Notes under the pieces: model-generated
What the model was told of the DNA's origin: nothing
The model's input: the letters and a program-made list of their open reading frames with translations, nothing else
Databases searched by the model: none
Program-made: the position numbers and the translations under genes
Assembly (NCBI GenBank): GCA_032622095.1
Contig: CP136061.1
Span: 25,980,991-26,044,990, forward strand
DNA length: 64,000 bases
Source of the DNA: Siphonodentalium dalli
Taxonomy: Eukaryota > Mollusca > Scaphopoda > Gadilida > Siphonodentaliidae
Direction: 5' to 3'
Shown: positions 1-11,046 of the stretch, one piece after another
Layout of the letters: each line of letters starts with the position of its first letter
How positions within the stretch are numbered: position 1 is the stretch's first letter

Positions 1-1710
1 TGTCCCTGTGTAGCAAAAAAATAAATAAATTCCTTTTTCACGCCATAAACTTTACTATTTGTGGGATCAATTTCAATGGCAGAAAGATGTTCCTTGTGAA
101 TTCTCTCTGTCCTAAGTTTACAACTTTCTGGTCCTACATTCTGTTCTGTAAATATTTTGCTTAGGTTTTTGTAAGGAATCATGCAAAATCTGCACACACG
201 ACCAGAATTAAAACATCCTGAAAATCCTGCCATATTATGTGCAGAAAGGTTATCAGCGGACACTGCAGCTAGAGCACCATAGCAATTAACAACATTTCCA
301 TTCAAACACAGTGTAATGCCCTCAGTTGACAACGTTATTAAGTCCTCAATGAGTGGTTTCAGAACTTGTTGAAAAGAGTACTTTTCCAGAAATCGGTTTC
401 TAATCAGCACAGAAAGATATATATTACGCAGCTGTGACCGGTACCTCGGAGCAACGTTCCCGATTGAAAAATAAAATGCACACAATTTATGGACTGTTTT
501 CTTTGATCCAAGTGGGTTTACTACTTCAAATTCGTCACTGTAAAGAAAAATCTGCAGTGCATTTGGATGTTCTTTGAAAATGTCATGATTTTTGAAAATC
601 TCGCCATCTTGATATTCATATAAAATATCGCTGTTGGTACAATTATTGGGCCTGTCTGACAATTCAGCTGATCTATCCAGAATGTGGGATTCGACAGATG
701 TATGCTCAGGTACCATCTTTAAGACATCCATTATTGGAACATAATAAAATGATTCTTTTTTTCCTTTGTTAAAACCTAACACATATTCCTTTGGTTCAAT
801 ATAGTTCAAGTTTGATTTACAGTACTTCTGCAATTGATAGTTTGATCGTAGTGACTGCAGACTGTCGGTAAGAACATCGCGACTTTTAACAAAAAATTCA
901 GTTCTGAATTATCAGATACATCTATCACACTTTCCTGAAGTTTTTGGTCAACCAATTCCTTAAAAGAGTCCACAAGATAATTCAGAAGAAGCACAGTGTC
1001 ACATGCAACAGTTTCTTGAATAGTCCTTGGTAAAACATGCTTTTCACGCAATTTAAGGATAAATAATGTTATTTGATTATTTATATTCTCAATCAACATG
1101 TCATGTGTCAGTGTTGTTGATTCACTTTCGGCATCACTCTCTTCATGTAATTCACTGGAAATGTACCCATCAGCCACGTTTAGTTCGGTTTCAGTGTCCA
1201 GATGATTATTCCCATCATCAACATCTAAACCTCCAGTTAGAGAAAGGCAGAATTATGGGTGCTTTCTATGGATGTGTTTCCTGTACGACAAAATCTTAGA
1301 ATATGTGTGTATGCATCCATTTAATCCACAACAGATAGAAAAGTTAGCTTCATGATGGTGACACAATTGTAGGTGTGCAATGAACTTATTTATTGTAAAC
1401 TTTTTGTTGGACAATATTGACATTGAAAATCCTTCATGTTCAAATCAAAGCAGACGACGTCGAAATAAGCTGATAAGTTATGGCGGCAAATTCCAGCCAA
1501 ATTTGTCACGGTCACGGAACTTCGGACGGAAGTGATCGTAAAGTGAATAACAATTGGAACCGTTACGTACAATGAAAATATCGATGGCTTACCTTTGAAT
1601 GCTCCTTTCAATTCGCCCATGCAGCAAATATCCAACCACTCGCAAACTTGTTCCGGTGTCCATGTTTTAACACAAACAGAAAGAATATCTTGACTTTCAC
1701 TCGCAGACAT
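1..1710 (-). CDS. Partial spliced gene: SAM-like exon plus transposon-derived-type uncharacterised protein
   Basis: Two exons are visible on the minus strand. Exon 1 (1710 to 1593) starts at an ATG (MSASESQDIL) and encodes the first half of a SAM-like domain around WTPEQVCEWLD; it ends at a GTAAGC donor in phase 1. The intron (1592 to 1231) ends in a pyrimidine tract and AG, and exon 2 (1230 to 1) continues in the same phase. Exon 2 starts acidic and later reads as a long stop-free frame running off the window edge, with FYYVPIMDVLKMV, SQLRNIYLSVLIRN, AAVSADNLSAHNMAGF and a CRFCM cysteine pair. From memory these motifs fit a multi-copy metazoan family of uncharacterised proteins often taken as transposon-derived; the exact superfamily is not settled here. 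Near 895 a run of six T falls one base short of joining the two halves of exon 2, so this is either a pseudogene frameshift or a sequencing error. The C-terminal half is outside the window. Confidence 0.6.
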
Positions 1711-1740
1711 TTTCAAAACAAGCGGCTAATGACTTCGCGC

Positions 1741-2303
1741 ATGCCCAATAATCTTGTAAGTCGCAGACAAGTCTACAGTATTGATCAGTGACGTACGTAG
1801 AAGGGGTTGCTGGGGCGCCTATTTGGAAAGGTGTTTTAAAGAAGTTTTGATGCTAGAATATAACACATATTTAGACTTTGATATCCTACTTAGTATGTCT
1901 CATAAATTGTTGGCCTATTGGAAAAGATGGCGAAGTTGATTTTATGTAGAAAATCGTTCACGTTGAAGAGGTTTGTCTGGTATTATAGGCCTACAGGTGC
2001 CATCTTCTTTTTTTAAACTGTTTGAATTCAACTCAGTCGTAGCGAAATTTGACTCGAAATTCCCAGTCAAGTGGCAATACAAATTCGCTGACACGATGGT
2101 CAGAGGAAATTTTGTCAAATAAAATTGGTGCTATTAAAATTAATGTCATATAATATTGGATAATTTCGTTTGCAAGATAGATACAGGGACGTCGTGACTG
2201 GGGTGTGTTTAGGGGGTGTCTGACCCCAATATTAGATACGATATAATAGTTACTCTAACTTGCAAAGCAAAACATATACTGTATTTTATTTATACCATGG
2301 TGG

Positions 2304-2305
<2 letters not shown>
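1741..2305. other. Non-coding stretch, nothing recognised
   Basis: Upstream of the minus-strand gene. No open frame, repeat or RNA gene that I can support. Any promoter for the gene would lie here, but no clear TATA box is placed at a convincing distance. Confidence 0.4.

Positions 2306-2342
<37 letters not shown>
2306..2342. repeat. (TA)n microsatellite
   Basis: About 18 uninterrupted TA dinucleotides. Confidence 0.95.
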
Positions 2343-2343
<1 letters not shown>

Positions 2344-3341
2344 CACTGTTTTCTGGGTTAGGGAGACATGTAAAAAAAACCTAGTTTAGGGAGACATCTC
2401 TTTCTATGCTATCCAACGACGCCAAAGTTTGTGTGCATACTTATTTTTAATCATAAAACTGTTCTTATATATTGTTGTAATATAATACACATTTAAAAAA
2501 GATATATCGCAAGTGTCGCCCTAATATATTTTAATTTTTATTTCCCCTAAACCTATATTAGGGAGACAGTCTCCATAATAAATAGTTTTTACCCTCGCAA
2601 GTACTAAGTGAGCACATGCGCTCGATCTGAGCGTACACCATCGTACGTCTTGATGACAATATACTATTTACGCCCTGATTATGTTTGGCATATGAACAAA
2701 ATTATATATATGTTAATTTTCGTTCTGTTGGTGACGATTTCAACAAATATGAATATTCTGCATCGAACGCCACCCGTGCCTTTAAATAGTGCTTTGCTCC
2801 TTTTATATACCACGAATGTAAGGACTATCTACAATTGTAGTCGGCTGCCTTGTGAACACTTTGAATAAAAAAAAACATCGATCCGTCTAGATTGTCGTTC
2901 TTCCTGTTGATGCAGTTGGTGTGACCATTCACAAACAGACTACCAGGAATTGTCACATGGGACTTATGACAATCAATGAAGATCCGCATAAAAGCAGTGT
3001 GCCCTTCATTTTGATACTTCCAATGTGAATATCCTGCTAAAATTTATGAAATTAATTAATATGACACATGTTCGCGTTCCTGTCACTGAGTTTACACTGT
3101 GTTGACTTTAGCGTGACATTAGAATACCATAGCAATGGGGGACATATATACATTAGTGTATGTGTCGCCCTAAGAAATGTCAAAAGCAAATACGTATATT
3201 GTTTAAATAAATTATGAACATTTTCAGCTCTCCATATTAACGATATATGTATAGGCTATATATATAAATAGAAGAATCATCCTCCCATTCGAGAAATATT
3301 GTTAAATCGGATTCGTTCTTTTCTGCATGTAGTAACCTAAT

Positions 3342-3382
3342 ATTAGGGAGACACATATAAAATGCGTATATGTCGCCCTAAT
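3342..3382. repeat. TTAGGG-AGACA hairpin motif (copy)
   Basis: ATTAGGGAGACA is followed after a short AT-rich loop by its near inverse TGTCGCCCTAAT. The same hairpin recurs at 3829-3872, about 5603-5646 and 7383-7424, with looser forms near 3138-3172, 5404 and 7187-7215 and half-motifs at 2356, 2384, 2512, 2553, 4066 and 5841. Confidence 0.75.
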
Positions 3383-3469
3383 GCGGATTGCTTAAATGTC
3401 CATCGCTTCATTGTGGCATGCAACGTTTTAACTCAGCACAGCACCGGTATATGTTCTACTTATCTATTA

Positions 3470-3778
3470 TATATTTTGGAAGATATGTGTGTGTGTGTGT
3501 GTCTGTCTGTGTGTCTGTCTGTAATCGATGGACTCAAAAACAGCCGAGCCGATTTCGATGAAACTTGGTATGTGTGGGTATTGTCGGCCGGGGAGTGACA
3601 TGGGCCTATTAATTTACCCGTGCGTCGTGACCTTGACCTCGAAATCGGGTAATTTCAAGGTCAAACGCCCGAATATCACGGGATTTCGATGAAACTTGGT
3701 ATGTGGGGGTACTTTTGTAGGGGGAGTCTCATAATTATATTCATTTGTGCGACGTGACATTGACCTTGAAAATGAGAC
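3470..3778 (+). mobile_element. TCTG-type dispersed repeat inserted in macrosatellite unit A
   Basis: Begins with GT and TCTG runs, then GCCGATTTCGATGAAACTTGG, repeated once more about 130 bp on. Units B and C lack this block at the matching position (near 5515 and 7495), which gives an empty site. Related sequence, with the same run of TCTG followed by an ATCAACCAAATTT-like stretch, appears near 31676 and 44155. Superfamily not identified. Confidence 0.55.
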
Positions 3779-3828
3779 AAGCTATCATGTTCAGTAGAAT
3801 CTCCTGCGTTTGTATGTGCTAATCTGAC

Positions 3829-3872
3829 ATTAGGGAGACATATAAGTACTATAGTATATATGTCGTCCTAAT
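3829..3872. repeat. TTAGGG-AGACA hairpin motif (best copy)
   Basis: ATTAGGGAGACATATA pairs with TATATGTCGTCCTAAT around a short loop. Present at the same place in unit B (about 5603-5646). Confidence 0.75.
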
Positions 3873-4896
3873 GGAGGTTCAGGGTACATGCAAGTTCTAG
3901 TATATATTTAATGTATCAGTTTAGAACGGTATAGTGGTATATATCTTGCCAACGTTAGATTGAACCAATCCTTAAAGCTCGAGCCGACATTATCATTACA
4001 AAAATCGCCGGTGCCACTCATGAAGAAATAAAGTATTACAGTTACCTGGCATTTTGGCTAAACATATATGTCGCCCTAATGGTGTAAATTACATATCCAC
4101 CACTTCAATATAGCATGCGTGGATTAGTCAGTGTTGCCTGTTTATTTATCGCTTTATATCGCCGCATGTATAAAATATATGACAAAACGCAAATACATTT
4201 CCGAAAGCTCAGTCGTGTTTCAGTATGCGGACTTGTGTACAGGTCAGTCGCAAACGGTTTTGTGTAAATGATGAGACCTTTTAAAGACTAAGATTCTTGT
4301 CCATGAAAGTTAGTTGCTCTTTTCGTTTGAGAGTGTTCATACTATTTCGATCCAAACGCAGACGAAGGTATGGATAGGGTGTTGCTGTTTCAAAACAATC
4401 GGTTGAATTGACACACATGACACCCACCTTAGTGCACTTTCAGCTATTTCTTCCACTCACTGGAGACACTAAAGTCTTGACTTAAGAAATCTTAAATTTT
4501 ATTATGGAATTTAATCTGTGGTTAGTCATTAAAGACACGGGCGGCATTGGCGGATTGTATGTTGTTAAAATATTCACCTCCATCAAAAACAGCCATAAAC
4601 AGAAAGAATAGTAAAATTTAGACCGACCTTGTTCTTATACCAATCTGAAATCTGGCATAAACAGTATGTGATTGGCAATTTTTTCCCTTGTTATGTAAAC
4701 AAAAGAAAAAAGTCACGTTTCTTGGCTTTTGTTTAGACCCAATATGGTAAACATAAAGAGCGTTATTTGTTACTGTTTTTCTGATATGGAGATAATAAAG
4801 AGCGTTTATATCATATTTGTGTGATTAATCAATAAAATTGTACTGTTTTATGTAAACAGAAGCACGGCGTTTGTAACACGATCAGGTTCTTGTATA

Positions 4897-6672
4897 CGTA
4901 CACCATTGTACGTCTTGACGACAACATACTATTTACGCCCTGAGTATGTTTGGCATATGAACAGAACTGTATAGTTTTTTATTTTCCTTCTGTTGGTGGC
5001 GATCTGAACAAATATGAATATTTCTGCATCGAACGCCACCCGTGCCTTTAAATAGTGCTTTGTGCCTTGTATATCCCACGAATGTAAAGACTACCAACAA
5101 TTGTAGTCGGCTGCCTTGTGAACACTTTGAATAAATAAAAACATGGATCCGTCTCGATTGTCGTTCTTCCTGTTGATGCAGTTGGTGTGACCATTCACAC
5201 ACAGTCTACCAGGAATTGTCACATGGGACTTATGACAATCAATGAAGATCCGCATAAAAGCAGTGTGCCCTTCATTTTGATACTTCGAATATGAATATCC
5301 TGCTAATATTTATGAAATTAATTAATATGACACATGTTCGAGTTGATGTCACTGAGTTTGCACTGTGTTGACTTTAGCGTGATATTAGAATACCATAGTA
5401 ATAGGGGGACATATATACAATAGTGTATATATCCCTAATGCGGATTGCTTAAATGTCCATCGCTTCATTGTGGCATGCAACGTTTTAACTCAGCACAGCA
5501 CCGGTATATGTTCTACCCATATATATACACGAATAGTAAGTGAAAATGAGACAAGCTATCATGTTCAGTAGAATCGCCTGCGTTTGTATGTGCTAATCTG
5601 ACATTAGGGAGACATATAAGTTCTATAGTATATATGTCGTCCTAATGGAGGTTCAGTGTACATGCAAGTTCTAGTATATATTTAATGTATCAGTTTAGAA
5701 CAGTATAGTGGTATATATCTTGCCAACGTTAGGTTGAACCAATCCTTAAAGCTCGAGCCGACATTATCATTACAAATATCGCCGGTGCCACTCATGAAGA
5801 AATAAAGTATTACAGTTACCTGGCATTTTGGCTAAACCTATATGTCACCCTAATGGTGTAAATTACATATCCACCACTTCAATATAGCATGCGTGGATTA
5901 ATCACTGTGTCCTGTTTATTTATCGCTTTATATCGCCGCATGTATAAAATATATGACAAAACGCAAATACATTTCCGAAAGCTCAGTCGTGTTTCAGTAT
6001 GCGAACATGTGTACAGGTCAGTCGCAAAACGGTTTTATGTAAATGATGGGATCTTTTAAAGACTAAGATTCTTGTCCATGAAAGTTAGTTGCTCTTTTCG
6101 TTTGAGAGTGTTCATACTATTTCGATCCAAACGCAGACGAAGGAATGGATAGAGTGTTGCTGTTTCAAAACAATCGGTTGAATTGATACGCATGACACCC
6201 ATCTTAGTGCAATTGCAGCTATTTCTTCCACTCACTGGAGACTTTAAAGTCTTGACTTAAGAAATCTTAAATTTTATCATGGAATTTAATCTGTGGTCAG
6301 TCATTAAAGACACGGGCGGCATTGGTGGATTGTATGCTGTTAAAATATTCACATCCATCAAAAACCGCCATAAACAGAAAGAATAGTAAAATTTAGACAG
6401 ACTGTGTTCTTATACCAATCTGAAATCTGGCATAAACAGTATGTGATTGGCAATTTTTTCCCTTGTTATGCAAACAAAAGCAAAAAAGTCGCGTTTCATG
6501 GCTTTTGATTAGACACAATATGGTAAACTTAAAGAGCGTTATTTGTTACTGTTTTTCTGATATGGAGATAATAAAGAGCGTTTATATCATATTTGTGTGA
6601 TTAATCAATAAAATTGTACTGTGTTATGTAAACAGAAGCACGGCGTTTGTAACACGATCAGGCTCTTGTATA
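4897..6672 (+). repeat. Macrosatellite unit B
   Basis: Second copy, 1776 bp by start-to-start spacing. Compared with A and C it has lost about 200 bp between two copies of the GTCGCCCTAA hairpin motif (near 5420), as expected from deletion between short repeats. No coding frame is supported. Confidence 0.9.
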
Positions 6673-7567
6673 CGTACACCATTGTACGTCTTGACGACAA
6701 CATACTATTTACGCCCTGAGTATGTTTGGCATATGAACAGAACTGTATAGTTTTTTATTTTCCTTCTGTTGGTGGCGATCTGAACAAATATGAATATTTC
6801 TGCATCGAACGCCACCCGTGCCTTTAAATAGTGCTTTGTGCCTTGTATATGCCACGAAGGTAAAGACTATCTACAATTGTAGTCGGCTGCCTTGTGAACA
6901 CTTTGAATAAATAAAAACATGGATCCGTCTCGATTGTCGTTCTTCCTGTTGATGCAGTTGGTGTGACCATTCACACACAGTCTACCAGGAATTGTCACAT
7001 GGGACTTATGACAATCAATGAAGATCCGCATAAAAGCAGTGTGCCCTTCATTTTGATACTTCGAATATGAATATCCTGCTAATATTTATGAAATTAATTA
7101 ATATGACACATGTTCGAGTTGATGTCACTGAGTTTGCACTGTGTTGACTTTAGCGTGATATTAGAATACCATAGTAATAGGGGGACATATATACAATAGT
7201 GTATGTGTCGCCCTAAGAAATGTCAAAAGCAAATACGTATATTATTTCAATAAATTATGAACATTTTCATCTCTCCATATTAACGATATATGTATAGGTT
7301 ATATACACATACAAGAACAATCCTCCCATTCCAGAAATATTGTTAAATCGGATTCGTTCTTTGCTGCATGTAGTAACCTAATATTAGGGAGACACATATA
7401 AAATGCGTATATGTCGCCCTAATGCGGATTGCTTAAATGTCCATCGCTTGCTTCATTGTGGCATGCAACGTTTTAACTCAGCACCGGTATATGTTCTACC
7501 CATATATATACACGAATAGTAAGTGAAAATGAGACAAGCTATCATGTTCAGTAGAATAGCCTGCGTT
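6673..7567 (+). repeat. Macrosatellite unit C (truncated)
   Basis: Third copy. It follows unit B closely to CCTGCGTTTG and then stops where the 16-bp minisatellite element begins, so the array is interrupted or ended by that element. Confidence 0.85.
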
Positions 7568-7579
7568 TGGGAACATGTC

Positions 7580-7720
7580 TCTATTCCGAAGGTTCGCTAT
7601 TCCGAAGGTTCACCATTCCGAAGGTTCACTATTCCGAAGGTTCGCTATTCCGAATGTTCACTATTCCGAAGGTTCGCTATTCCGAAGGTTCTCTATTCCG
7701 AAGGTTCGCTATTCCGAAGG
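7580..7720 (+). repeat. 16-bp minisatellite, left array
   Basis: About nine copies of a 16-bp unit with single-base variants in the GTTCGCT part. Because 48 is divisible by 3 it yields a repetitive open frame (IPKVRYSEGSLFRRF), which is a by-product rather than a gene. Confidence 0.95.
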
Positions 7721-8356
7721 TTTTTGTTATTTTATAGGTTAATTCTATATTCTAAAGTATTGAGAGGGTTCTCTATCACGAAAACTCATTTTATGAAAGA
7801 AATAACTTAAAACAATAAAACATTAAATGTGATTTTGTTTGTTTTCGCGGGTTTCCTTGGGATTTAATGTCATTACGTATCATTACGTATGTCATTACGT
7901 TATTCCTTAATACATATTCACACCAAGCAGACCACACAATTGCTGTTTCCATACGATTTAATGTAATTGCGTATTACGTTATATATCTCAATAATAAGAA
8001 TACGCCAGATAAAGGCGGATTATAACAGTGGGGCTATAACGCTCAATGAATATTGGAGCGCCATAACATACTGCATAGCAGAATATCGCTAATAGACGGA
8101 TATGAGATGAACGTAACTGCAATTGTGACTTGTATTGACTTTAATGCCCACTTAATTTCCGATTCACCTATTATTTTTGATAGTGCCTTGATATACGGTT
8201 TTAATAACAATCTATGCCATAACATATGATTACAATACTGTAATTTGAAACGTCTGTGTCTCGAAAGATGCCCAATGAGAAATAGAAAACAGCTGAAATC
8301 ATTCCCAAGATTCCCCCCTTATGGCTCCCAGAACGCAACAGAATTCAAACTAAAAA

Positions 8357-8430
8357 TGTATTTTCAATGAATGGGGAATAACTCTATCTTAAAATATAGT
8401 TATTCCCCTCCATTGAAAATAATACACTTT
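8357..8430. repeat. Short inverted repeat inside the foldback-like element
   Basis: TATTTTCAATGAATGGGGAA pairs with TTCCCCTCCATTGAAAATA across an ~20-base AT-rich centre. Could be a small MITE remnant. Confidence 0.6.
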
Positions 8431-8892
8431 GAGCAACAAAACCAGATGAAACTTAAGCACAAAAACACGTCGGTTTACAGTTTATTACACCGGATAAGTT
8501 GATAATACAATGAGAGCTTCCTATTTCAAATGGTGTGCAATATGACTTATATTATAGATATGTGATTTGGGGGTTCGAAAGGCCTGGGCCTTTAATGTTG
8601 ATGTTTCTTTCAAGTACAGATTGCCAGTTCGGATAGACTGTATCTCTTACATGTAGTTTATTTCAGTCACACAGTCATCGTGTTTTCAAATTTACATAAT
8701 AATCGATAAACTGATACTGTCTTCTTGCTATTAATAACCGACATCTGGGACAATTTAGGAATTAGAATGGGGTGTATAATTGTACTATATGTGAATACTA
8801 GCCAAAGTATTTTTCATTCCTCGTGTGGTTTTTGTGCGGGGGGGGGTGCAAATTTTGATTCATTTCCGGTTAAGTACGCCCAGAATAGAAAA

Positions 8893-9005
8893 CGTCGGAA
8901 TAGCGAACCTTCGGAATAGCGAACCTTCGGGATAGCGAACCTTCGGAATAATGAACCTTCGGAATAGCGAACCTTCGGAATAATGAACCTTCGGAATAGA
9001 GAACC
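8893..9005 (-). repeat. 16-bp minisatellite, right (inverted) array
   Basis: About seven copies of the reverse complement of the left array unit, including ATAATGAACCTT variants that match the GTTCATT-type variants on the other strand. Confidence 0.95.
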
Positions 9006-9010
9006 CTACC

Positions 9011-9524
9011 CCACACAAGTCAATAAGACTGATAGTGTTGAACTTGTTGAAATGTAGTGCAGTGCGAACATGAACAAAATGATTCATGTGAATCTATTAG
9101 GTCGCTTTCTTGGAAGTGACTTTAAATGTTTTTCAATGTTAGTTTTTCAAATATTTTTCAGAGGCAGAATACAAGTGAAAGCGATATGCAGTTACTGTTG
9201 TCATCGGGATCTCCTTTTTAAATATTGGTACAATACCTATACGTTGGAAACGTTCGTAAGTTTGGGAAAGTCGCGATAGTTTGTTGAATATTACGAACAA
9301 TTGCGAATTGTTTTAAGATGCAGTCTCTTTTAGCATTCTCTGGTATATCCATCGGGCTAATTTACTTTAATTGTGTTCAAATAAAACATTAAATAACTAT
9401 ATGCTCAGGTCAGAATGTATTCGTTTAGAAGCATTTCGGTAATAATACTGATACACTTGTATTATGTTCATTGATTTATCCATTCGAATTCATTATGAAA
9501 GCATCATTCAACAAATTAGCTTTT
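9011..9524. other. Non-coding stretch, nothing recognised
   Basis: AT-rich with only short open frames; no splice-flanked exon, repeat or RNA gene that I can support. Confidence 0.4.
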
Positions 9525-9720
9525 GCCATGTCAGGCCCCAAATATAATTACATGAGTCAGGCCCCAAATATAATTACATGAGTCAGGCCCCAAATATAAT
9601 TAGATGAGCAGGATTGCCATGTCAGGCCCCAAATATAATTACATGAGTCAGGCCCCAAATATAATTAGATGAGCAGGATTGCCATGTCAGGCCCCAAATA
9701 TAATTACATGAGCAGGATTG
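9525..9720 (+). repeat. GTCAGGCCCCAAATATAATT minisatellite
   Basis: Six copies of a ~26-bp core (TCAGGCCCCAAATATAATTA) separated by either ACATGAG or a longer GAGCAGGATTGCCAT spacer, giving two interleaved unit lengths. Confidence 0.9.
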
Positions 9721-9966
9721 TTCTATATGTTCTTGCACATTATTTTCGCATTTCTTCTGGGCATACTTTATCATATTACTCACTTTATTTCTTGTTATTT
9801 TAAATAGTCGCGGTCAGATAATCGTCTCGATTTAATAAATAATGTTTTATATCTATCCCTACGCCCTATCCCACATCTTATTTGGGACGTTAGCCATGGT
9901 TTATCTTAATACCTTATGTTTGGGAATGTATGGAGCCCGGGAGGTGACATGGTAAATATATTTTAT

Positions 9967-10005
9967 AATCCGTGCGCACGGATTAATAATCCGTGCGCAC
10001 GGTTT
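9967..10005. repeat. Palindrome cluster (left)
   Basis: ATCCGTGCGCACGGAT is a perfect 16-bp palindrome, followed at once by a second GTGCGCAC copy. A related cluster lies at 10971-11030. Confidence 0.85.
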
Positions 10006-10249
10006 AACATATATAAATACTGTGCTATCGGTAATTCAGTCAAAATGGCCTCACGGCTGCGGACTCCTTTACAACGCAGTTGCGACAACAAATTATGCAT
10101 GAGAGTATGTTTGATACGTGGATGCTTCCTGTGGGGGTATATATGCGACCGTCTGCCAATGGGGCTACTTAGTTACAAATTATATTAGGCTGTGGTGTCC
10201 ACGTGGGCTCACGATTGGAGTATTTGTCCATATGGACCATGGTGACTAG

Positions 10250-10850
10250 TTAGTGTGCCCCCGCTCGCGTGTAAGCCAGTTCCGGAGTGCACATGCATGT
10301 ATACATATATAAACCGGGATGCTATGTGATGCTTACGGATAGTATATGGCAGTATATTTCACTCTCAAGTATACATCCATATTGGATCGTTGCGCAGTGA
10401 CGACTGCACCGTACCGATATGATATCAGGAATGGCGGAAATGGAGTGTAAGATGTAGGATACCCTCTTCAGCAAGACTAAATACTGAAAACATGCATCAG
10501 TATTTATTTTTGTGGAAGATGGAATGAGGGTCAATTAGGGAGTGGGGCTAAAGTGTCTTTCGCGGGCTGAGTTGAATATAATAGACCCATGTGTAAGCCA
10601 GTTCCGGACTTAACAGTTTTTACATGTACGAGCATATATGTGACCCGCGGTGCCTTGTGGTCACGGAGAGTATGAGTACCCCATGTTCCTTAACTCTATA
10701 ATATAGATACCCATATGGATCGTTGTGCAGTGGTGGTTCCACCGTGCAATATGGCATGTATGGCATTGGAACAAAAGCTTTTGGTCCACCCCACCTGTTA
10801 ACCACACCCGTACCACAAACATGCCATGTTATAGGAGCTCGCAAGTAAAA
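10250..10850 (+). repeat. Degenerate ~330-bp direct duplication
   Basis: TGTAAGCCAGTTCCGGA occurs at about 10271 and 10592, and a CATATTGGATCGTTGCGCAG segment near 10377 recurs as CATATGGATCGTTGTGCAG near 10712. The two copies are well diverged and non-coding. Confidence 0.65.
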
Positions 10851-10970
10851 CTCATCATAGGGCGACGATGGGTTATTATAGTCAGCAATGGTATTATGTT
10901 CAATTCAACATATAACGAAGACACTTTATCCCCATTGACATTCCTTGGGAAATGCAGGGGGGGGGGGTGT

Positions 10971-11030
10971 TAATCCGTGCGCACGAATTATTAATTCGTT
11001 TGCACGAATGATTATTTCGTGCGCACGAAT
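10971..11030. repeat. Palindrome cluster (right)
   Basis: Three GTGCGCAC- or GTTTGCAC-centred palindromes (TTCGTGCGCACGAA type) in a row. With the cluster at 9967 they bracket ~1 kb. The LINE fragment begins immediately after. Confidence 0.8.
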
Positions 11031-11046
11031 TATTATCTGTATGAAA

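Larger units (their letters stand above)
2632..4896 (+). repeat. Macrosatellite unit A (longest copy)
   Basis: First of three head-to-tail copies of a non-coding unit; each starts at CGTACACCA (2632, 4897, 6673). The copies match through long stretches such as the segment with CGCATAAAAGCAGTGTGCCC (2983, 5252, 7028). Unit A is longer than unit B mainly because it carries an extra ~310-bp TCTG-type insertion (about 3470-3778) and keeps a ~215-bp block that B has lost. No frame is conserved between copies, so it does not look coding. Confidence 0.9.
7567..9010. mobile_element. Foldback-like element with inverted minisatellite ends
   Basis: The left end (7580-7720) is a tandem array of a 16-bp unit ATTCCGAAGGTTCGCT, about nine copies. 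The right end (about 8893-9005) is the same unit in reverse complement (CGGAATAGCGAACCTT), about seven copies. Both extreme ends share TCTCTATTCCGAAGG in inverted orientation. The ~1.2 kb between is AT-rich without a gene. Inverted termini made of short tandem repeats are the hallmark of Foldback-type elements; that assignment is an inference, and no target duplication was recognised. Confidence 0.55.

Noticed and set aside
2356-7424. TTAGGG words as interstitial telomere repeats
   Set aside because: They are never in tandem and always sit in the AGACA hairpin context.
7523-7810. 95-codon repetitive open frame (IPKVRYSEGSLFRRF)
   Set aside because: Produced by the 16-bp minisatellite; the inverted array makes the same peptide on the other strand.
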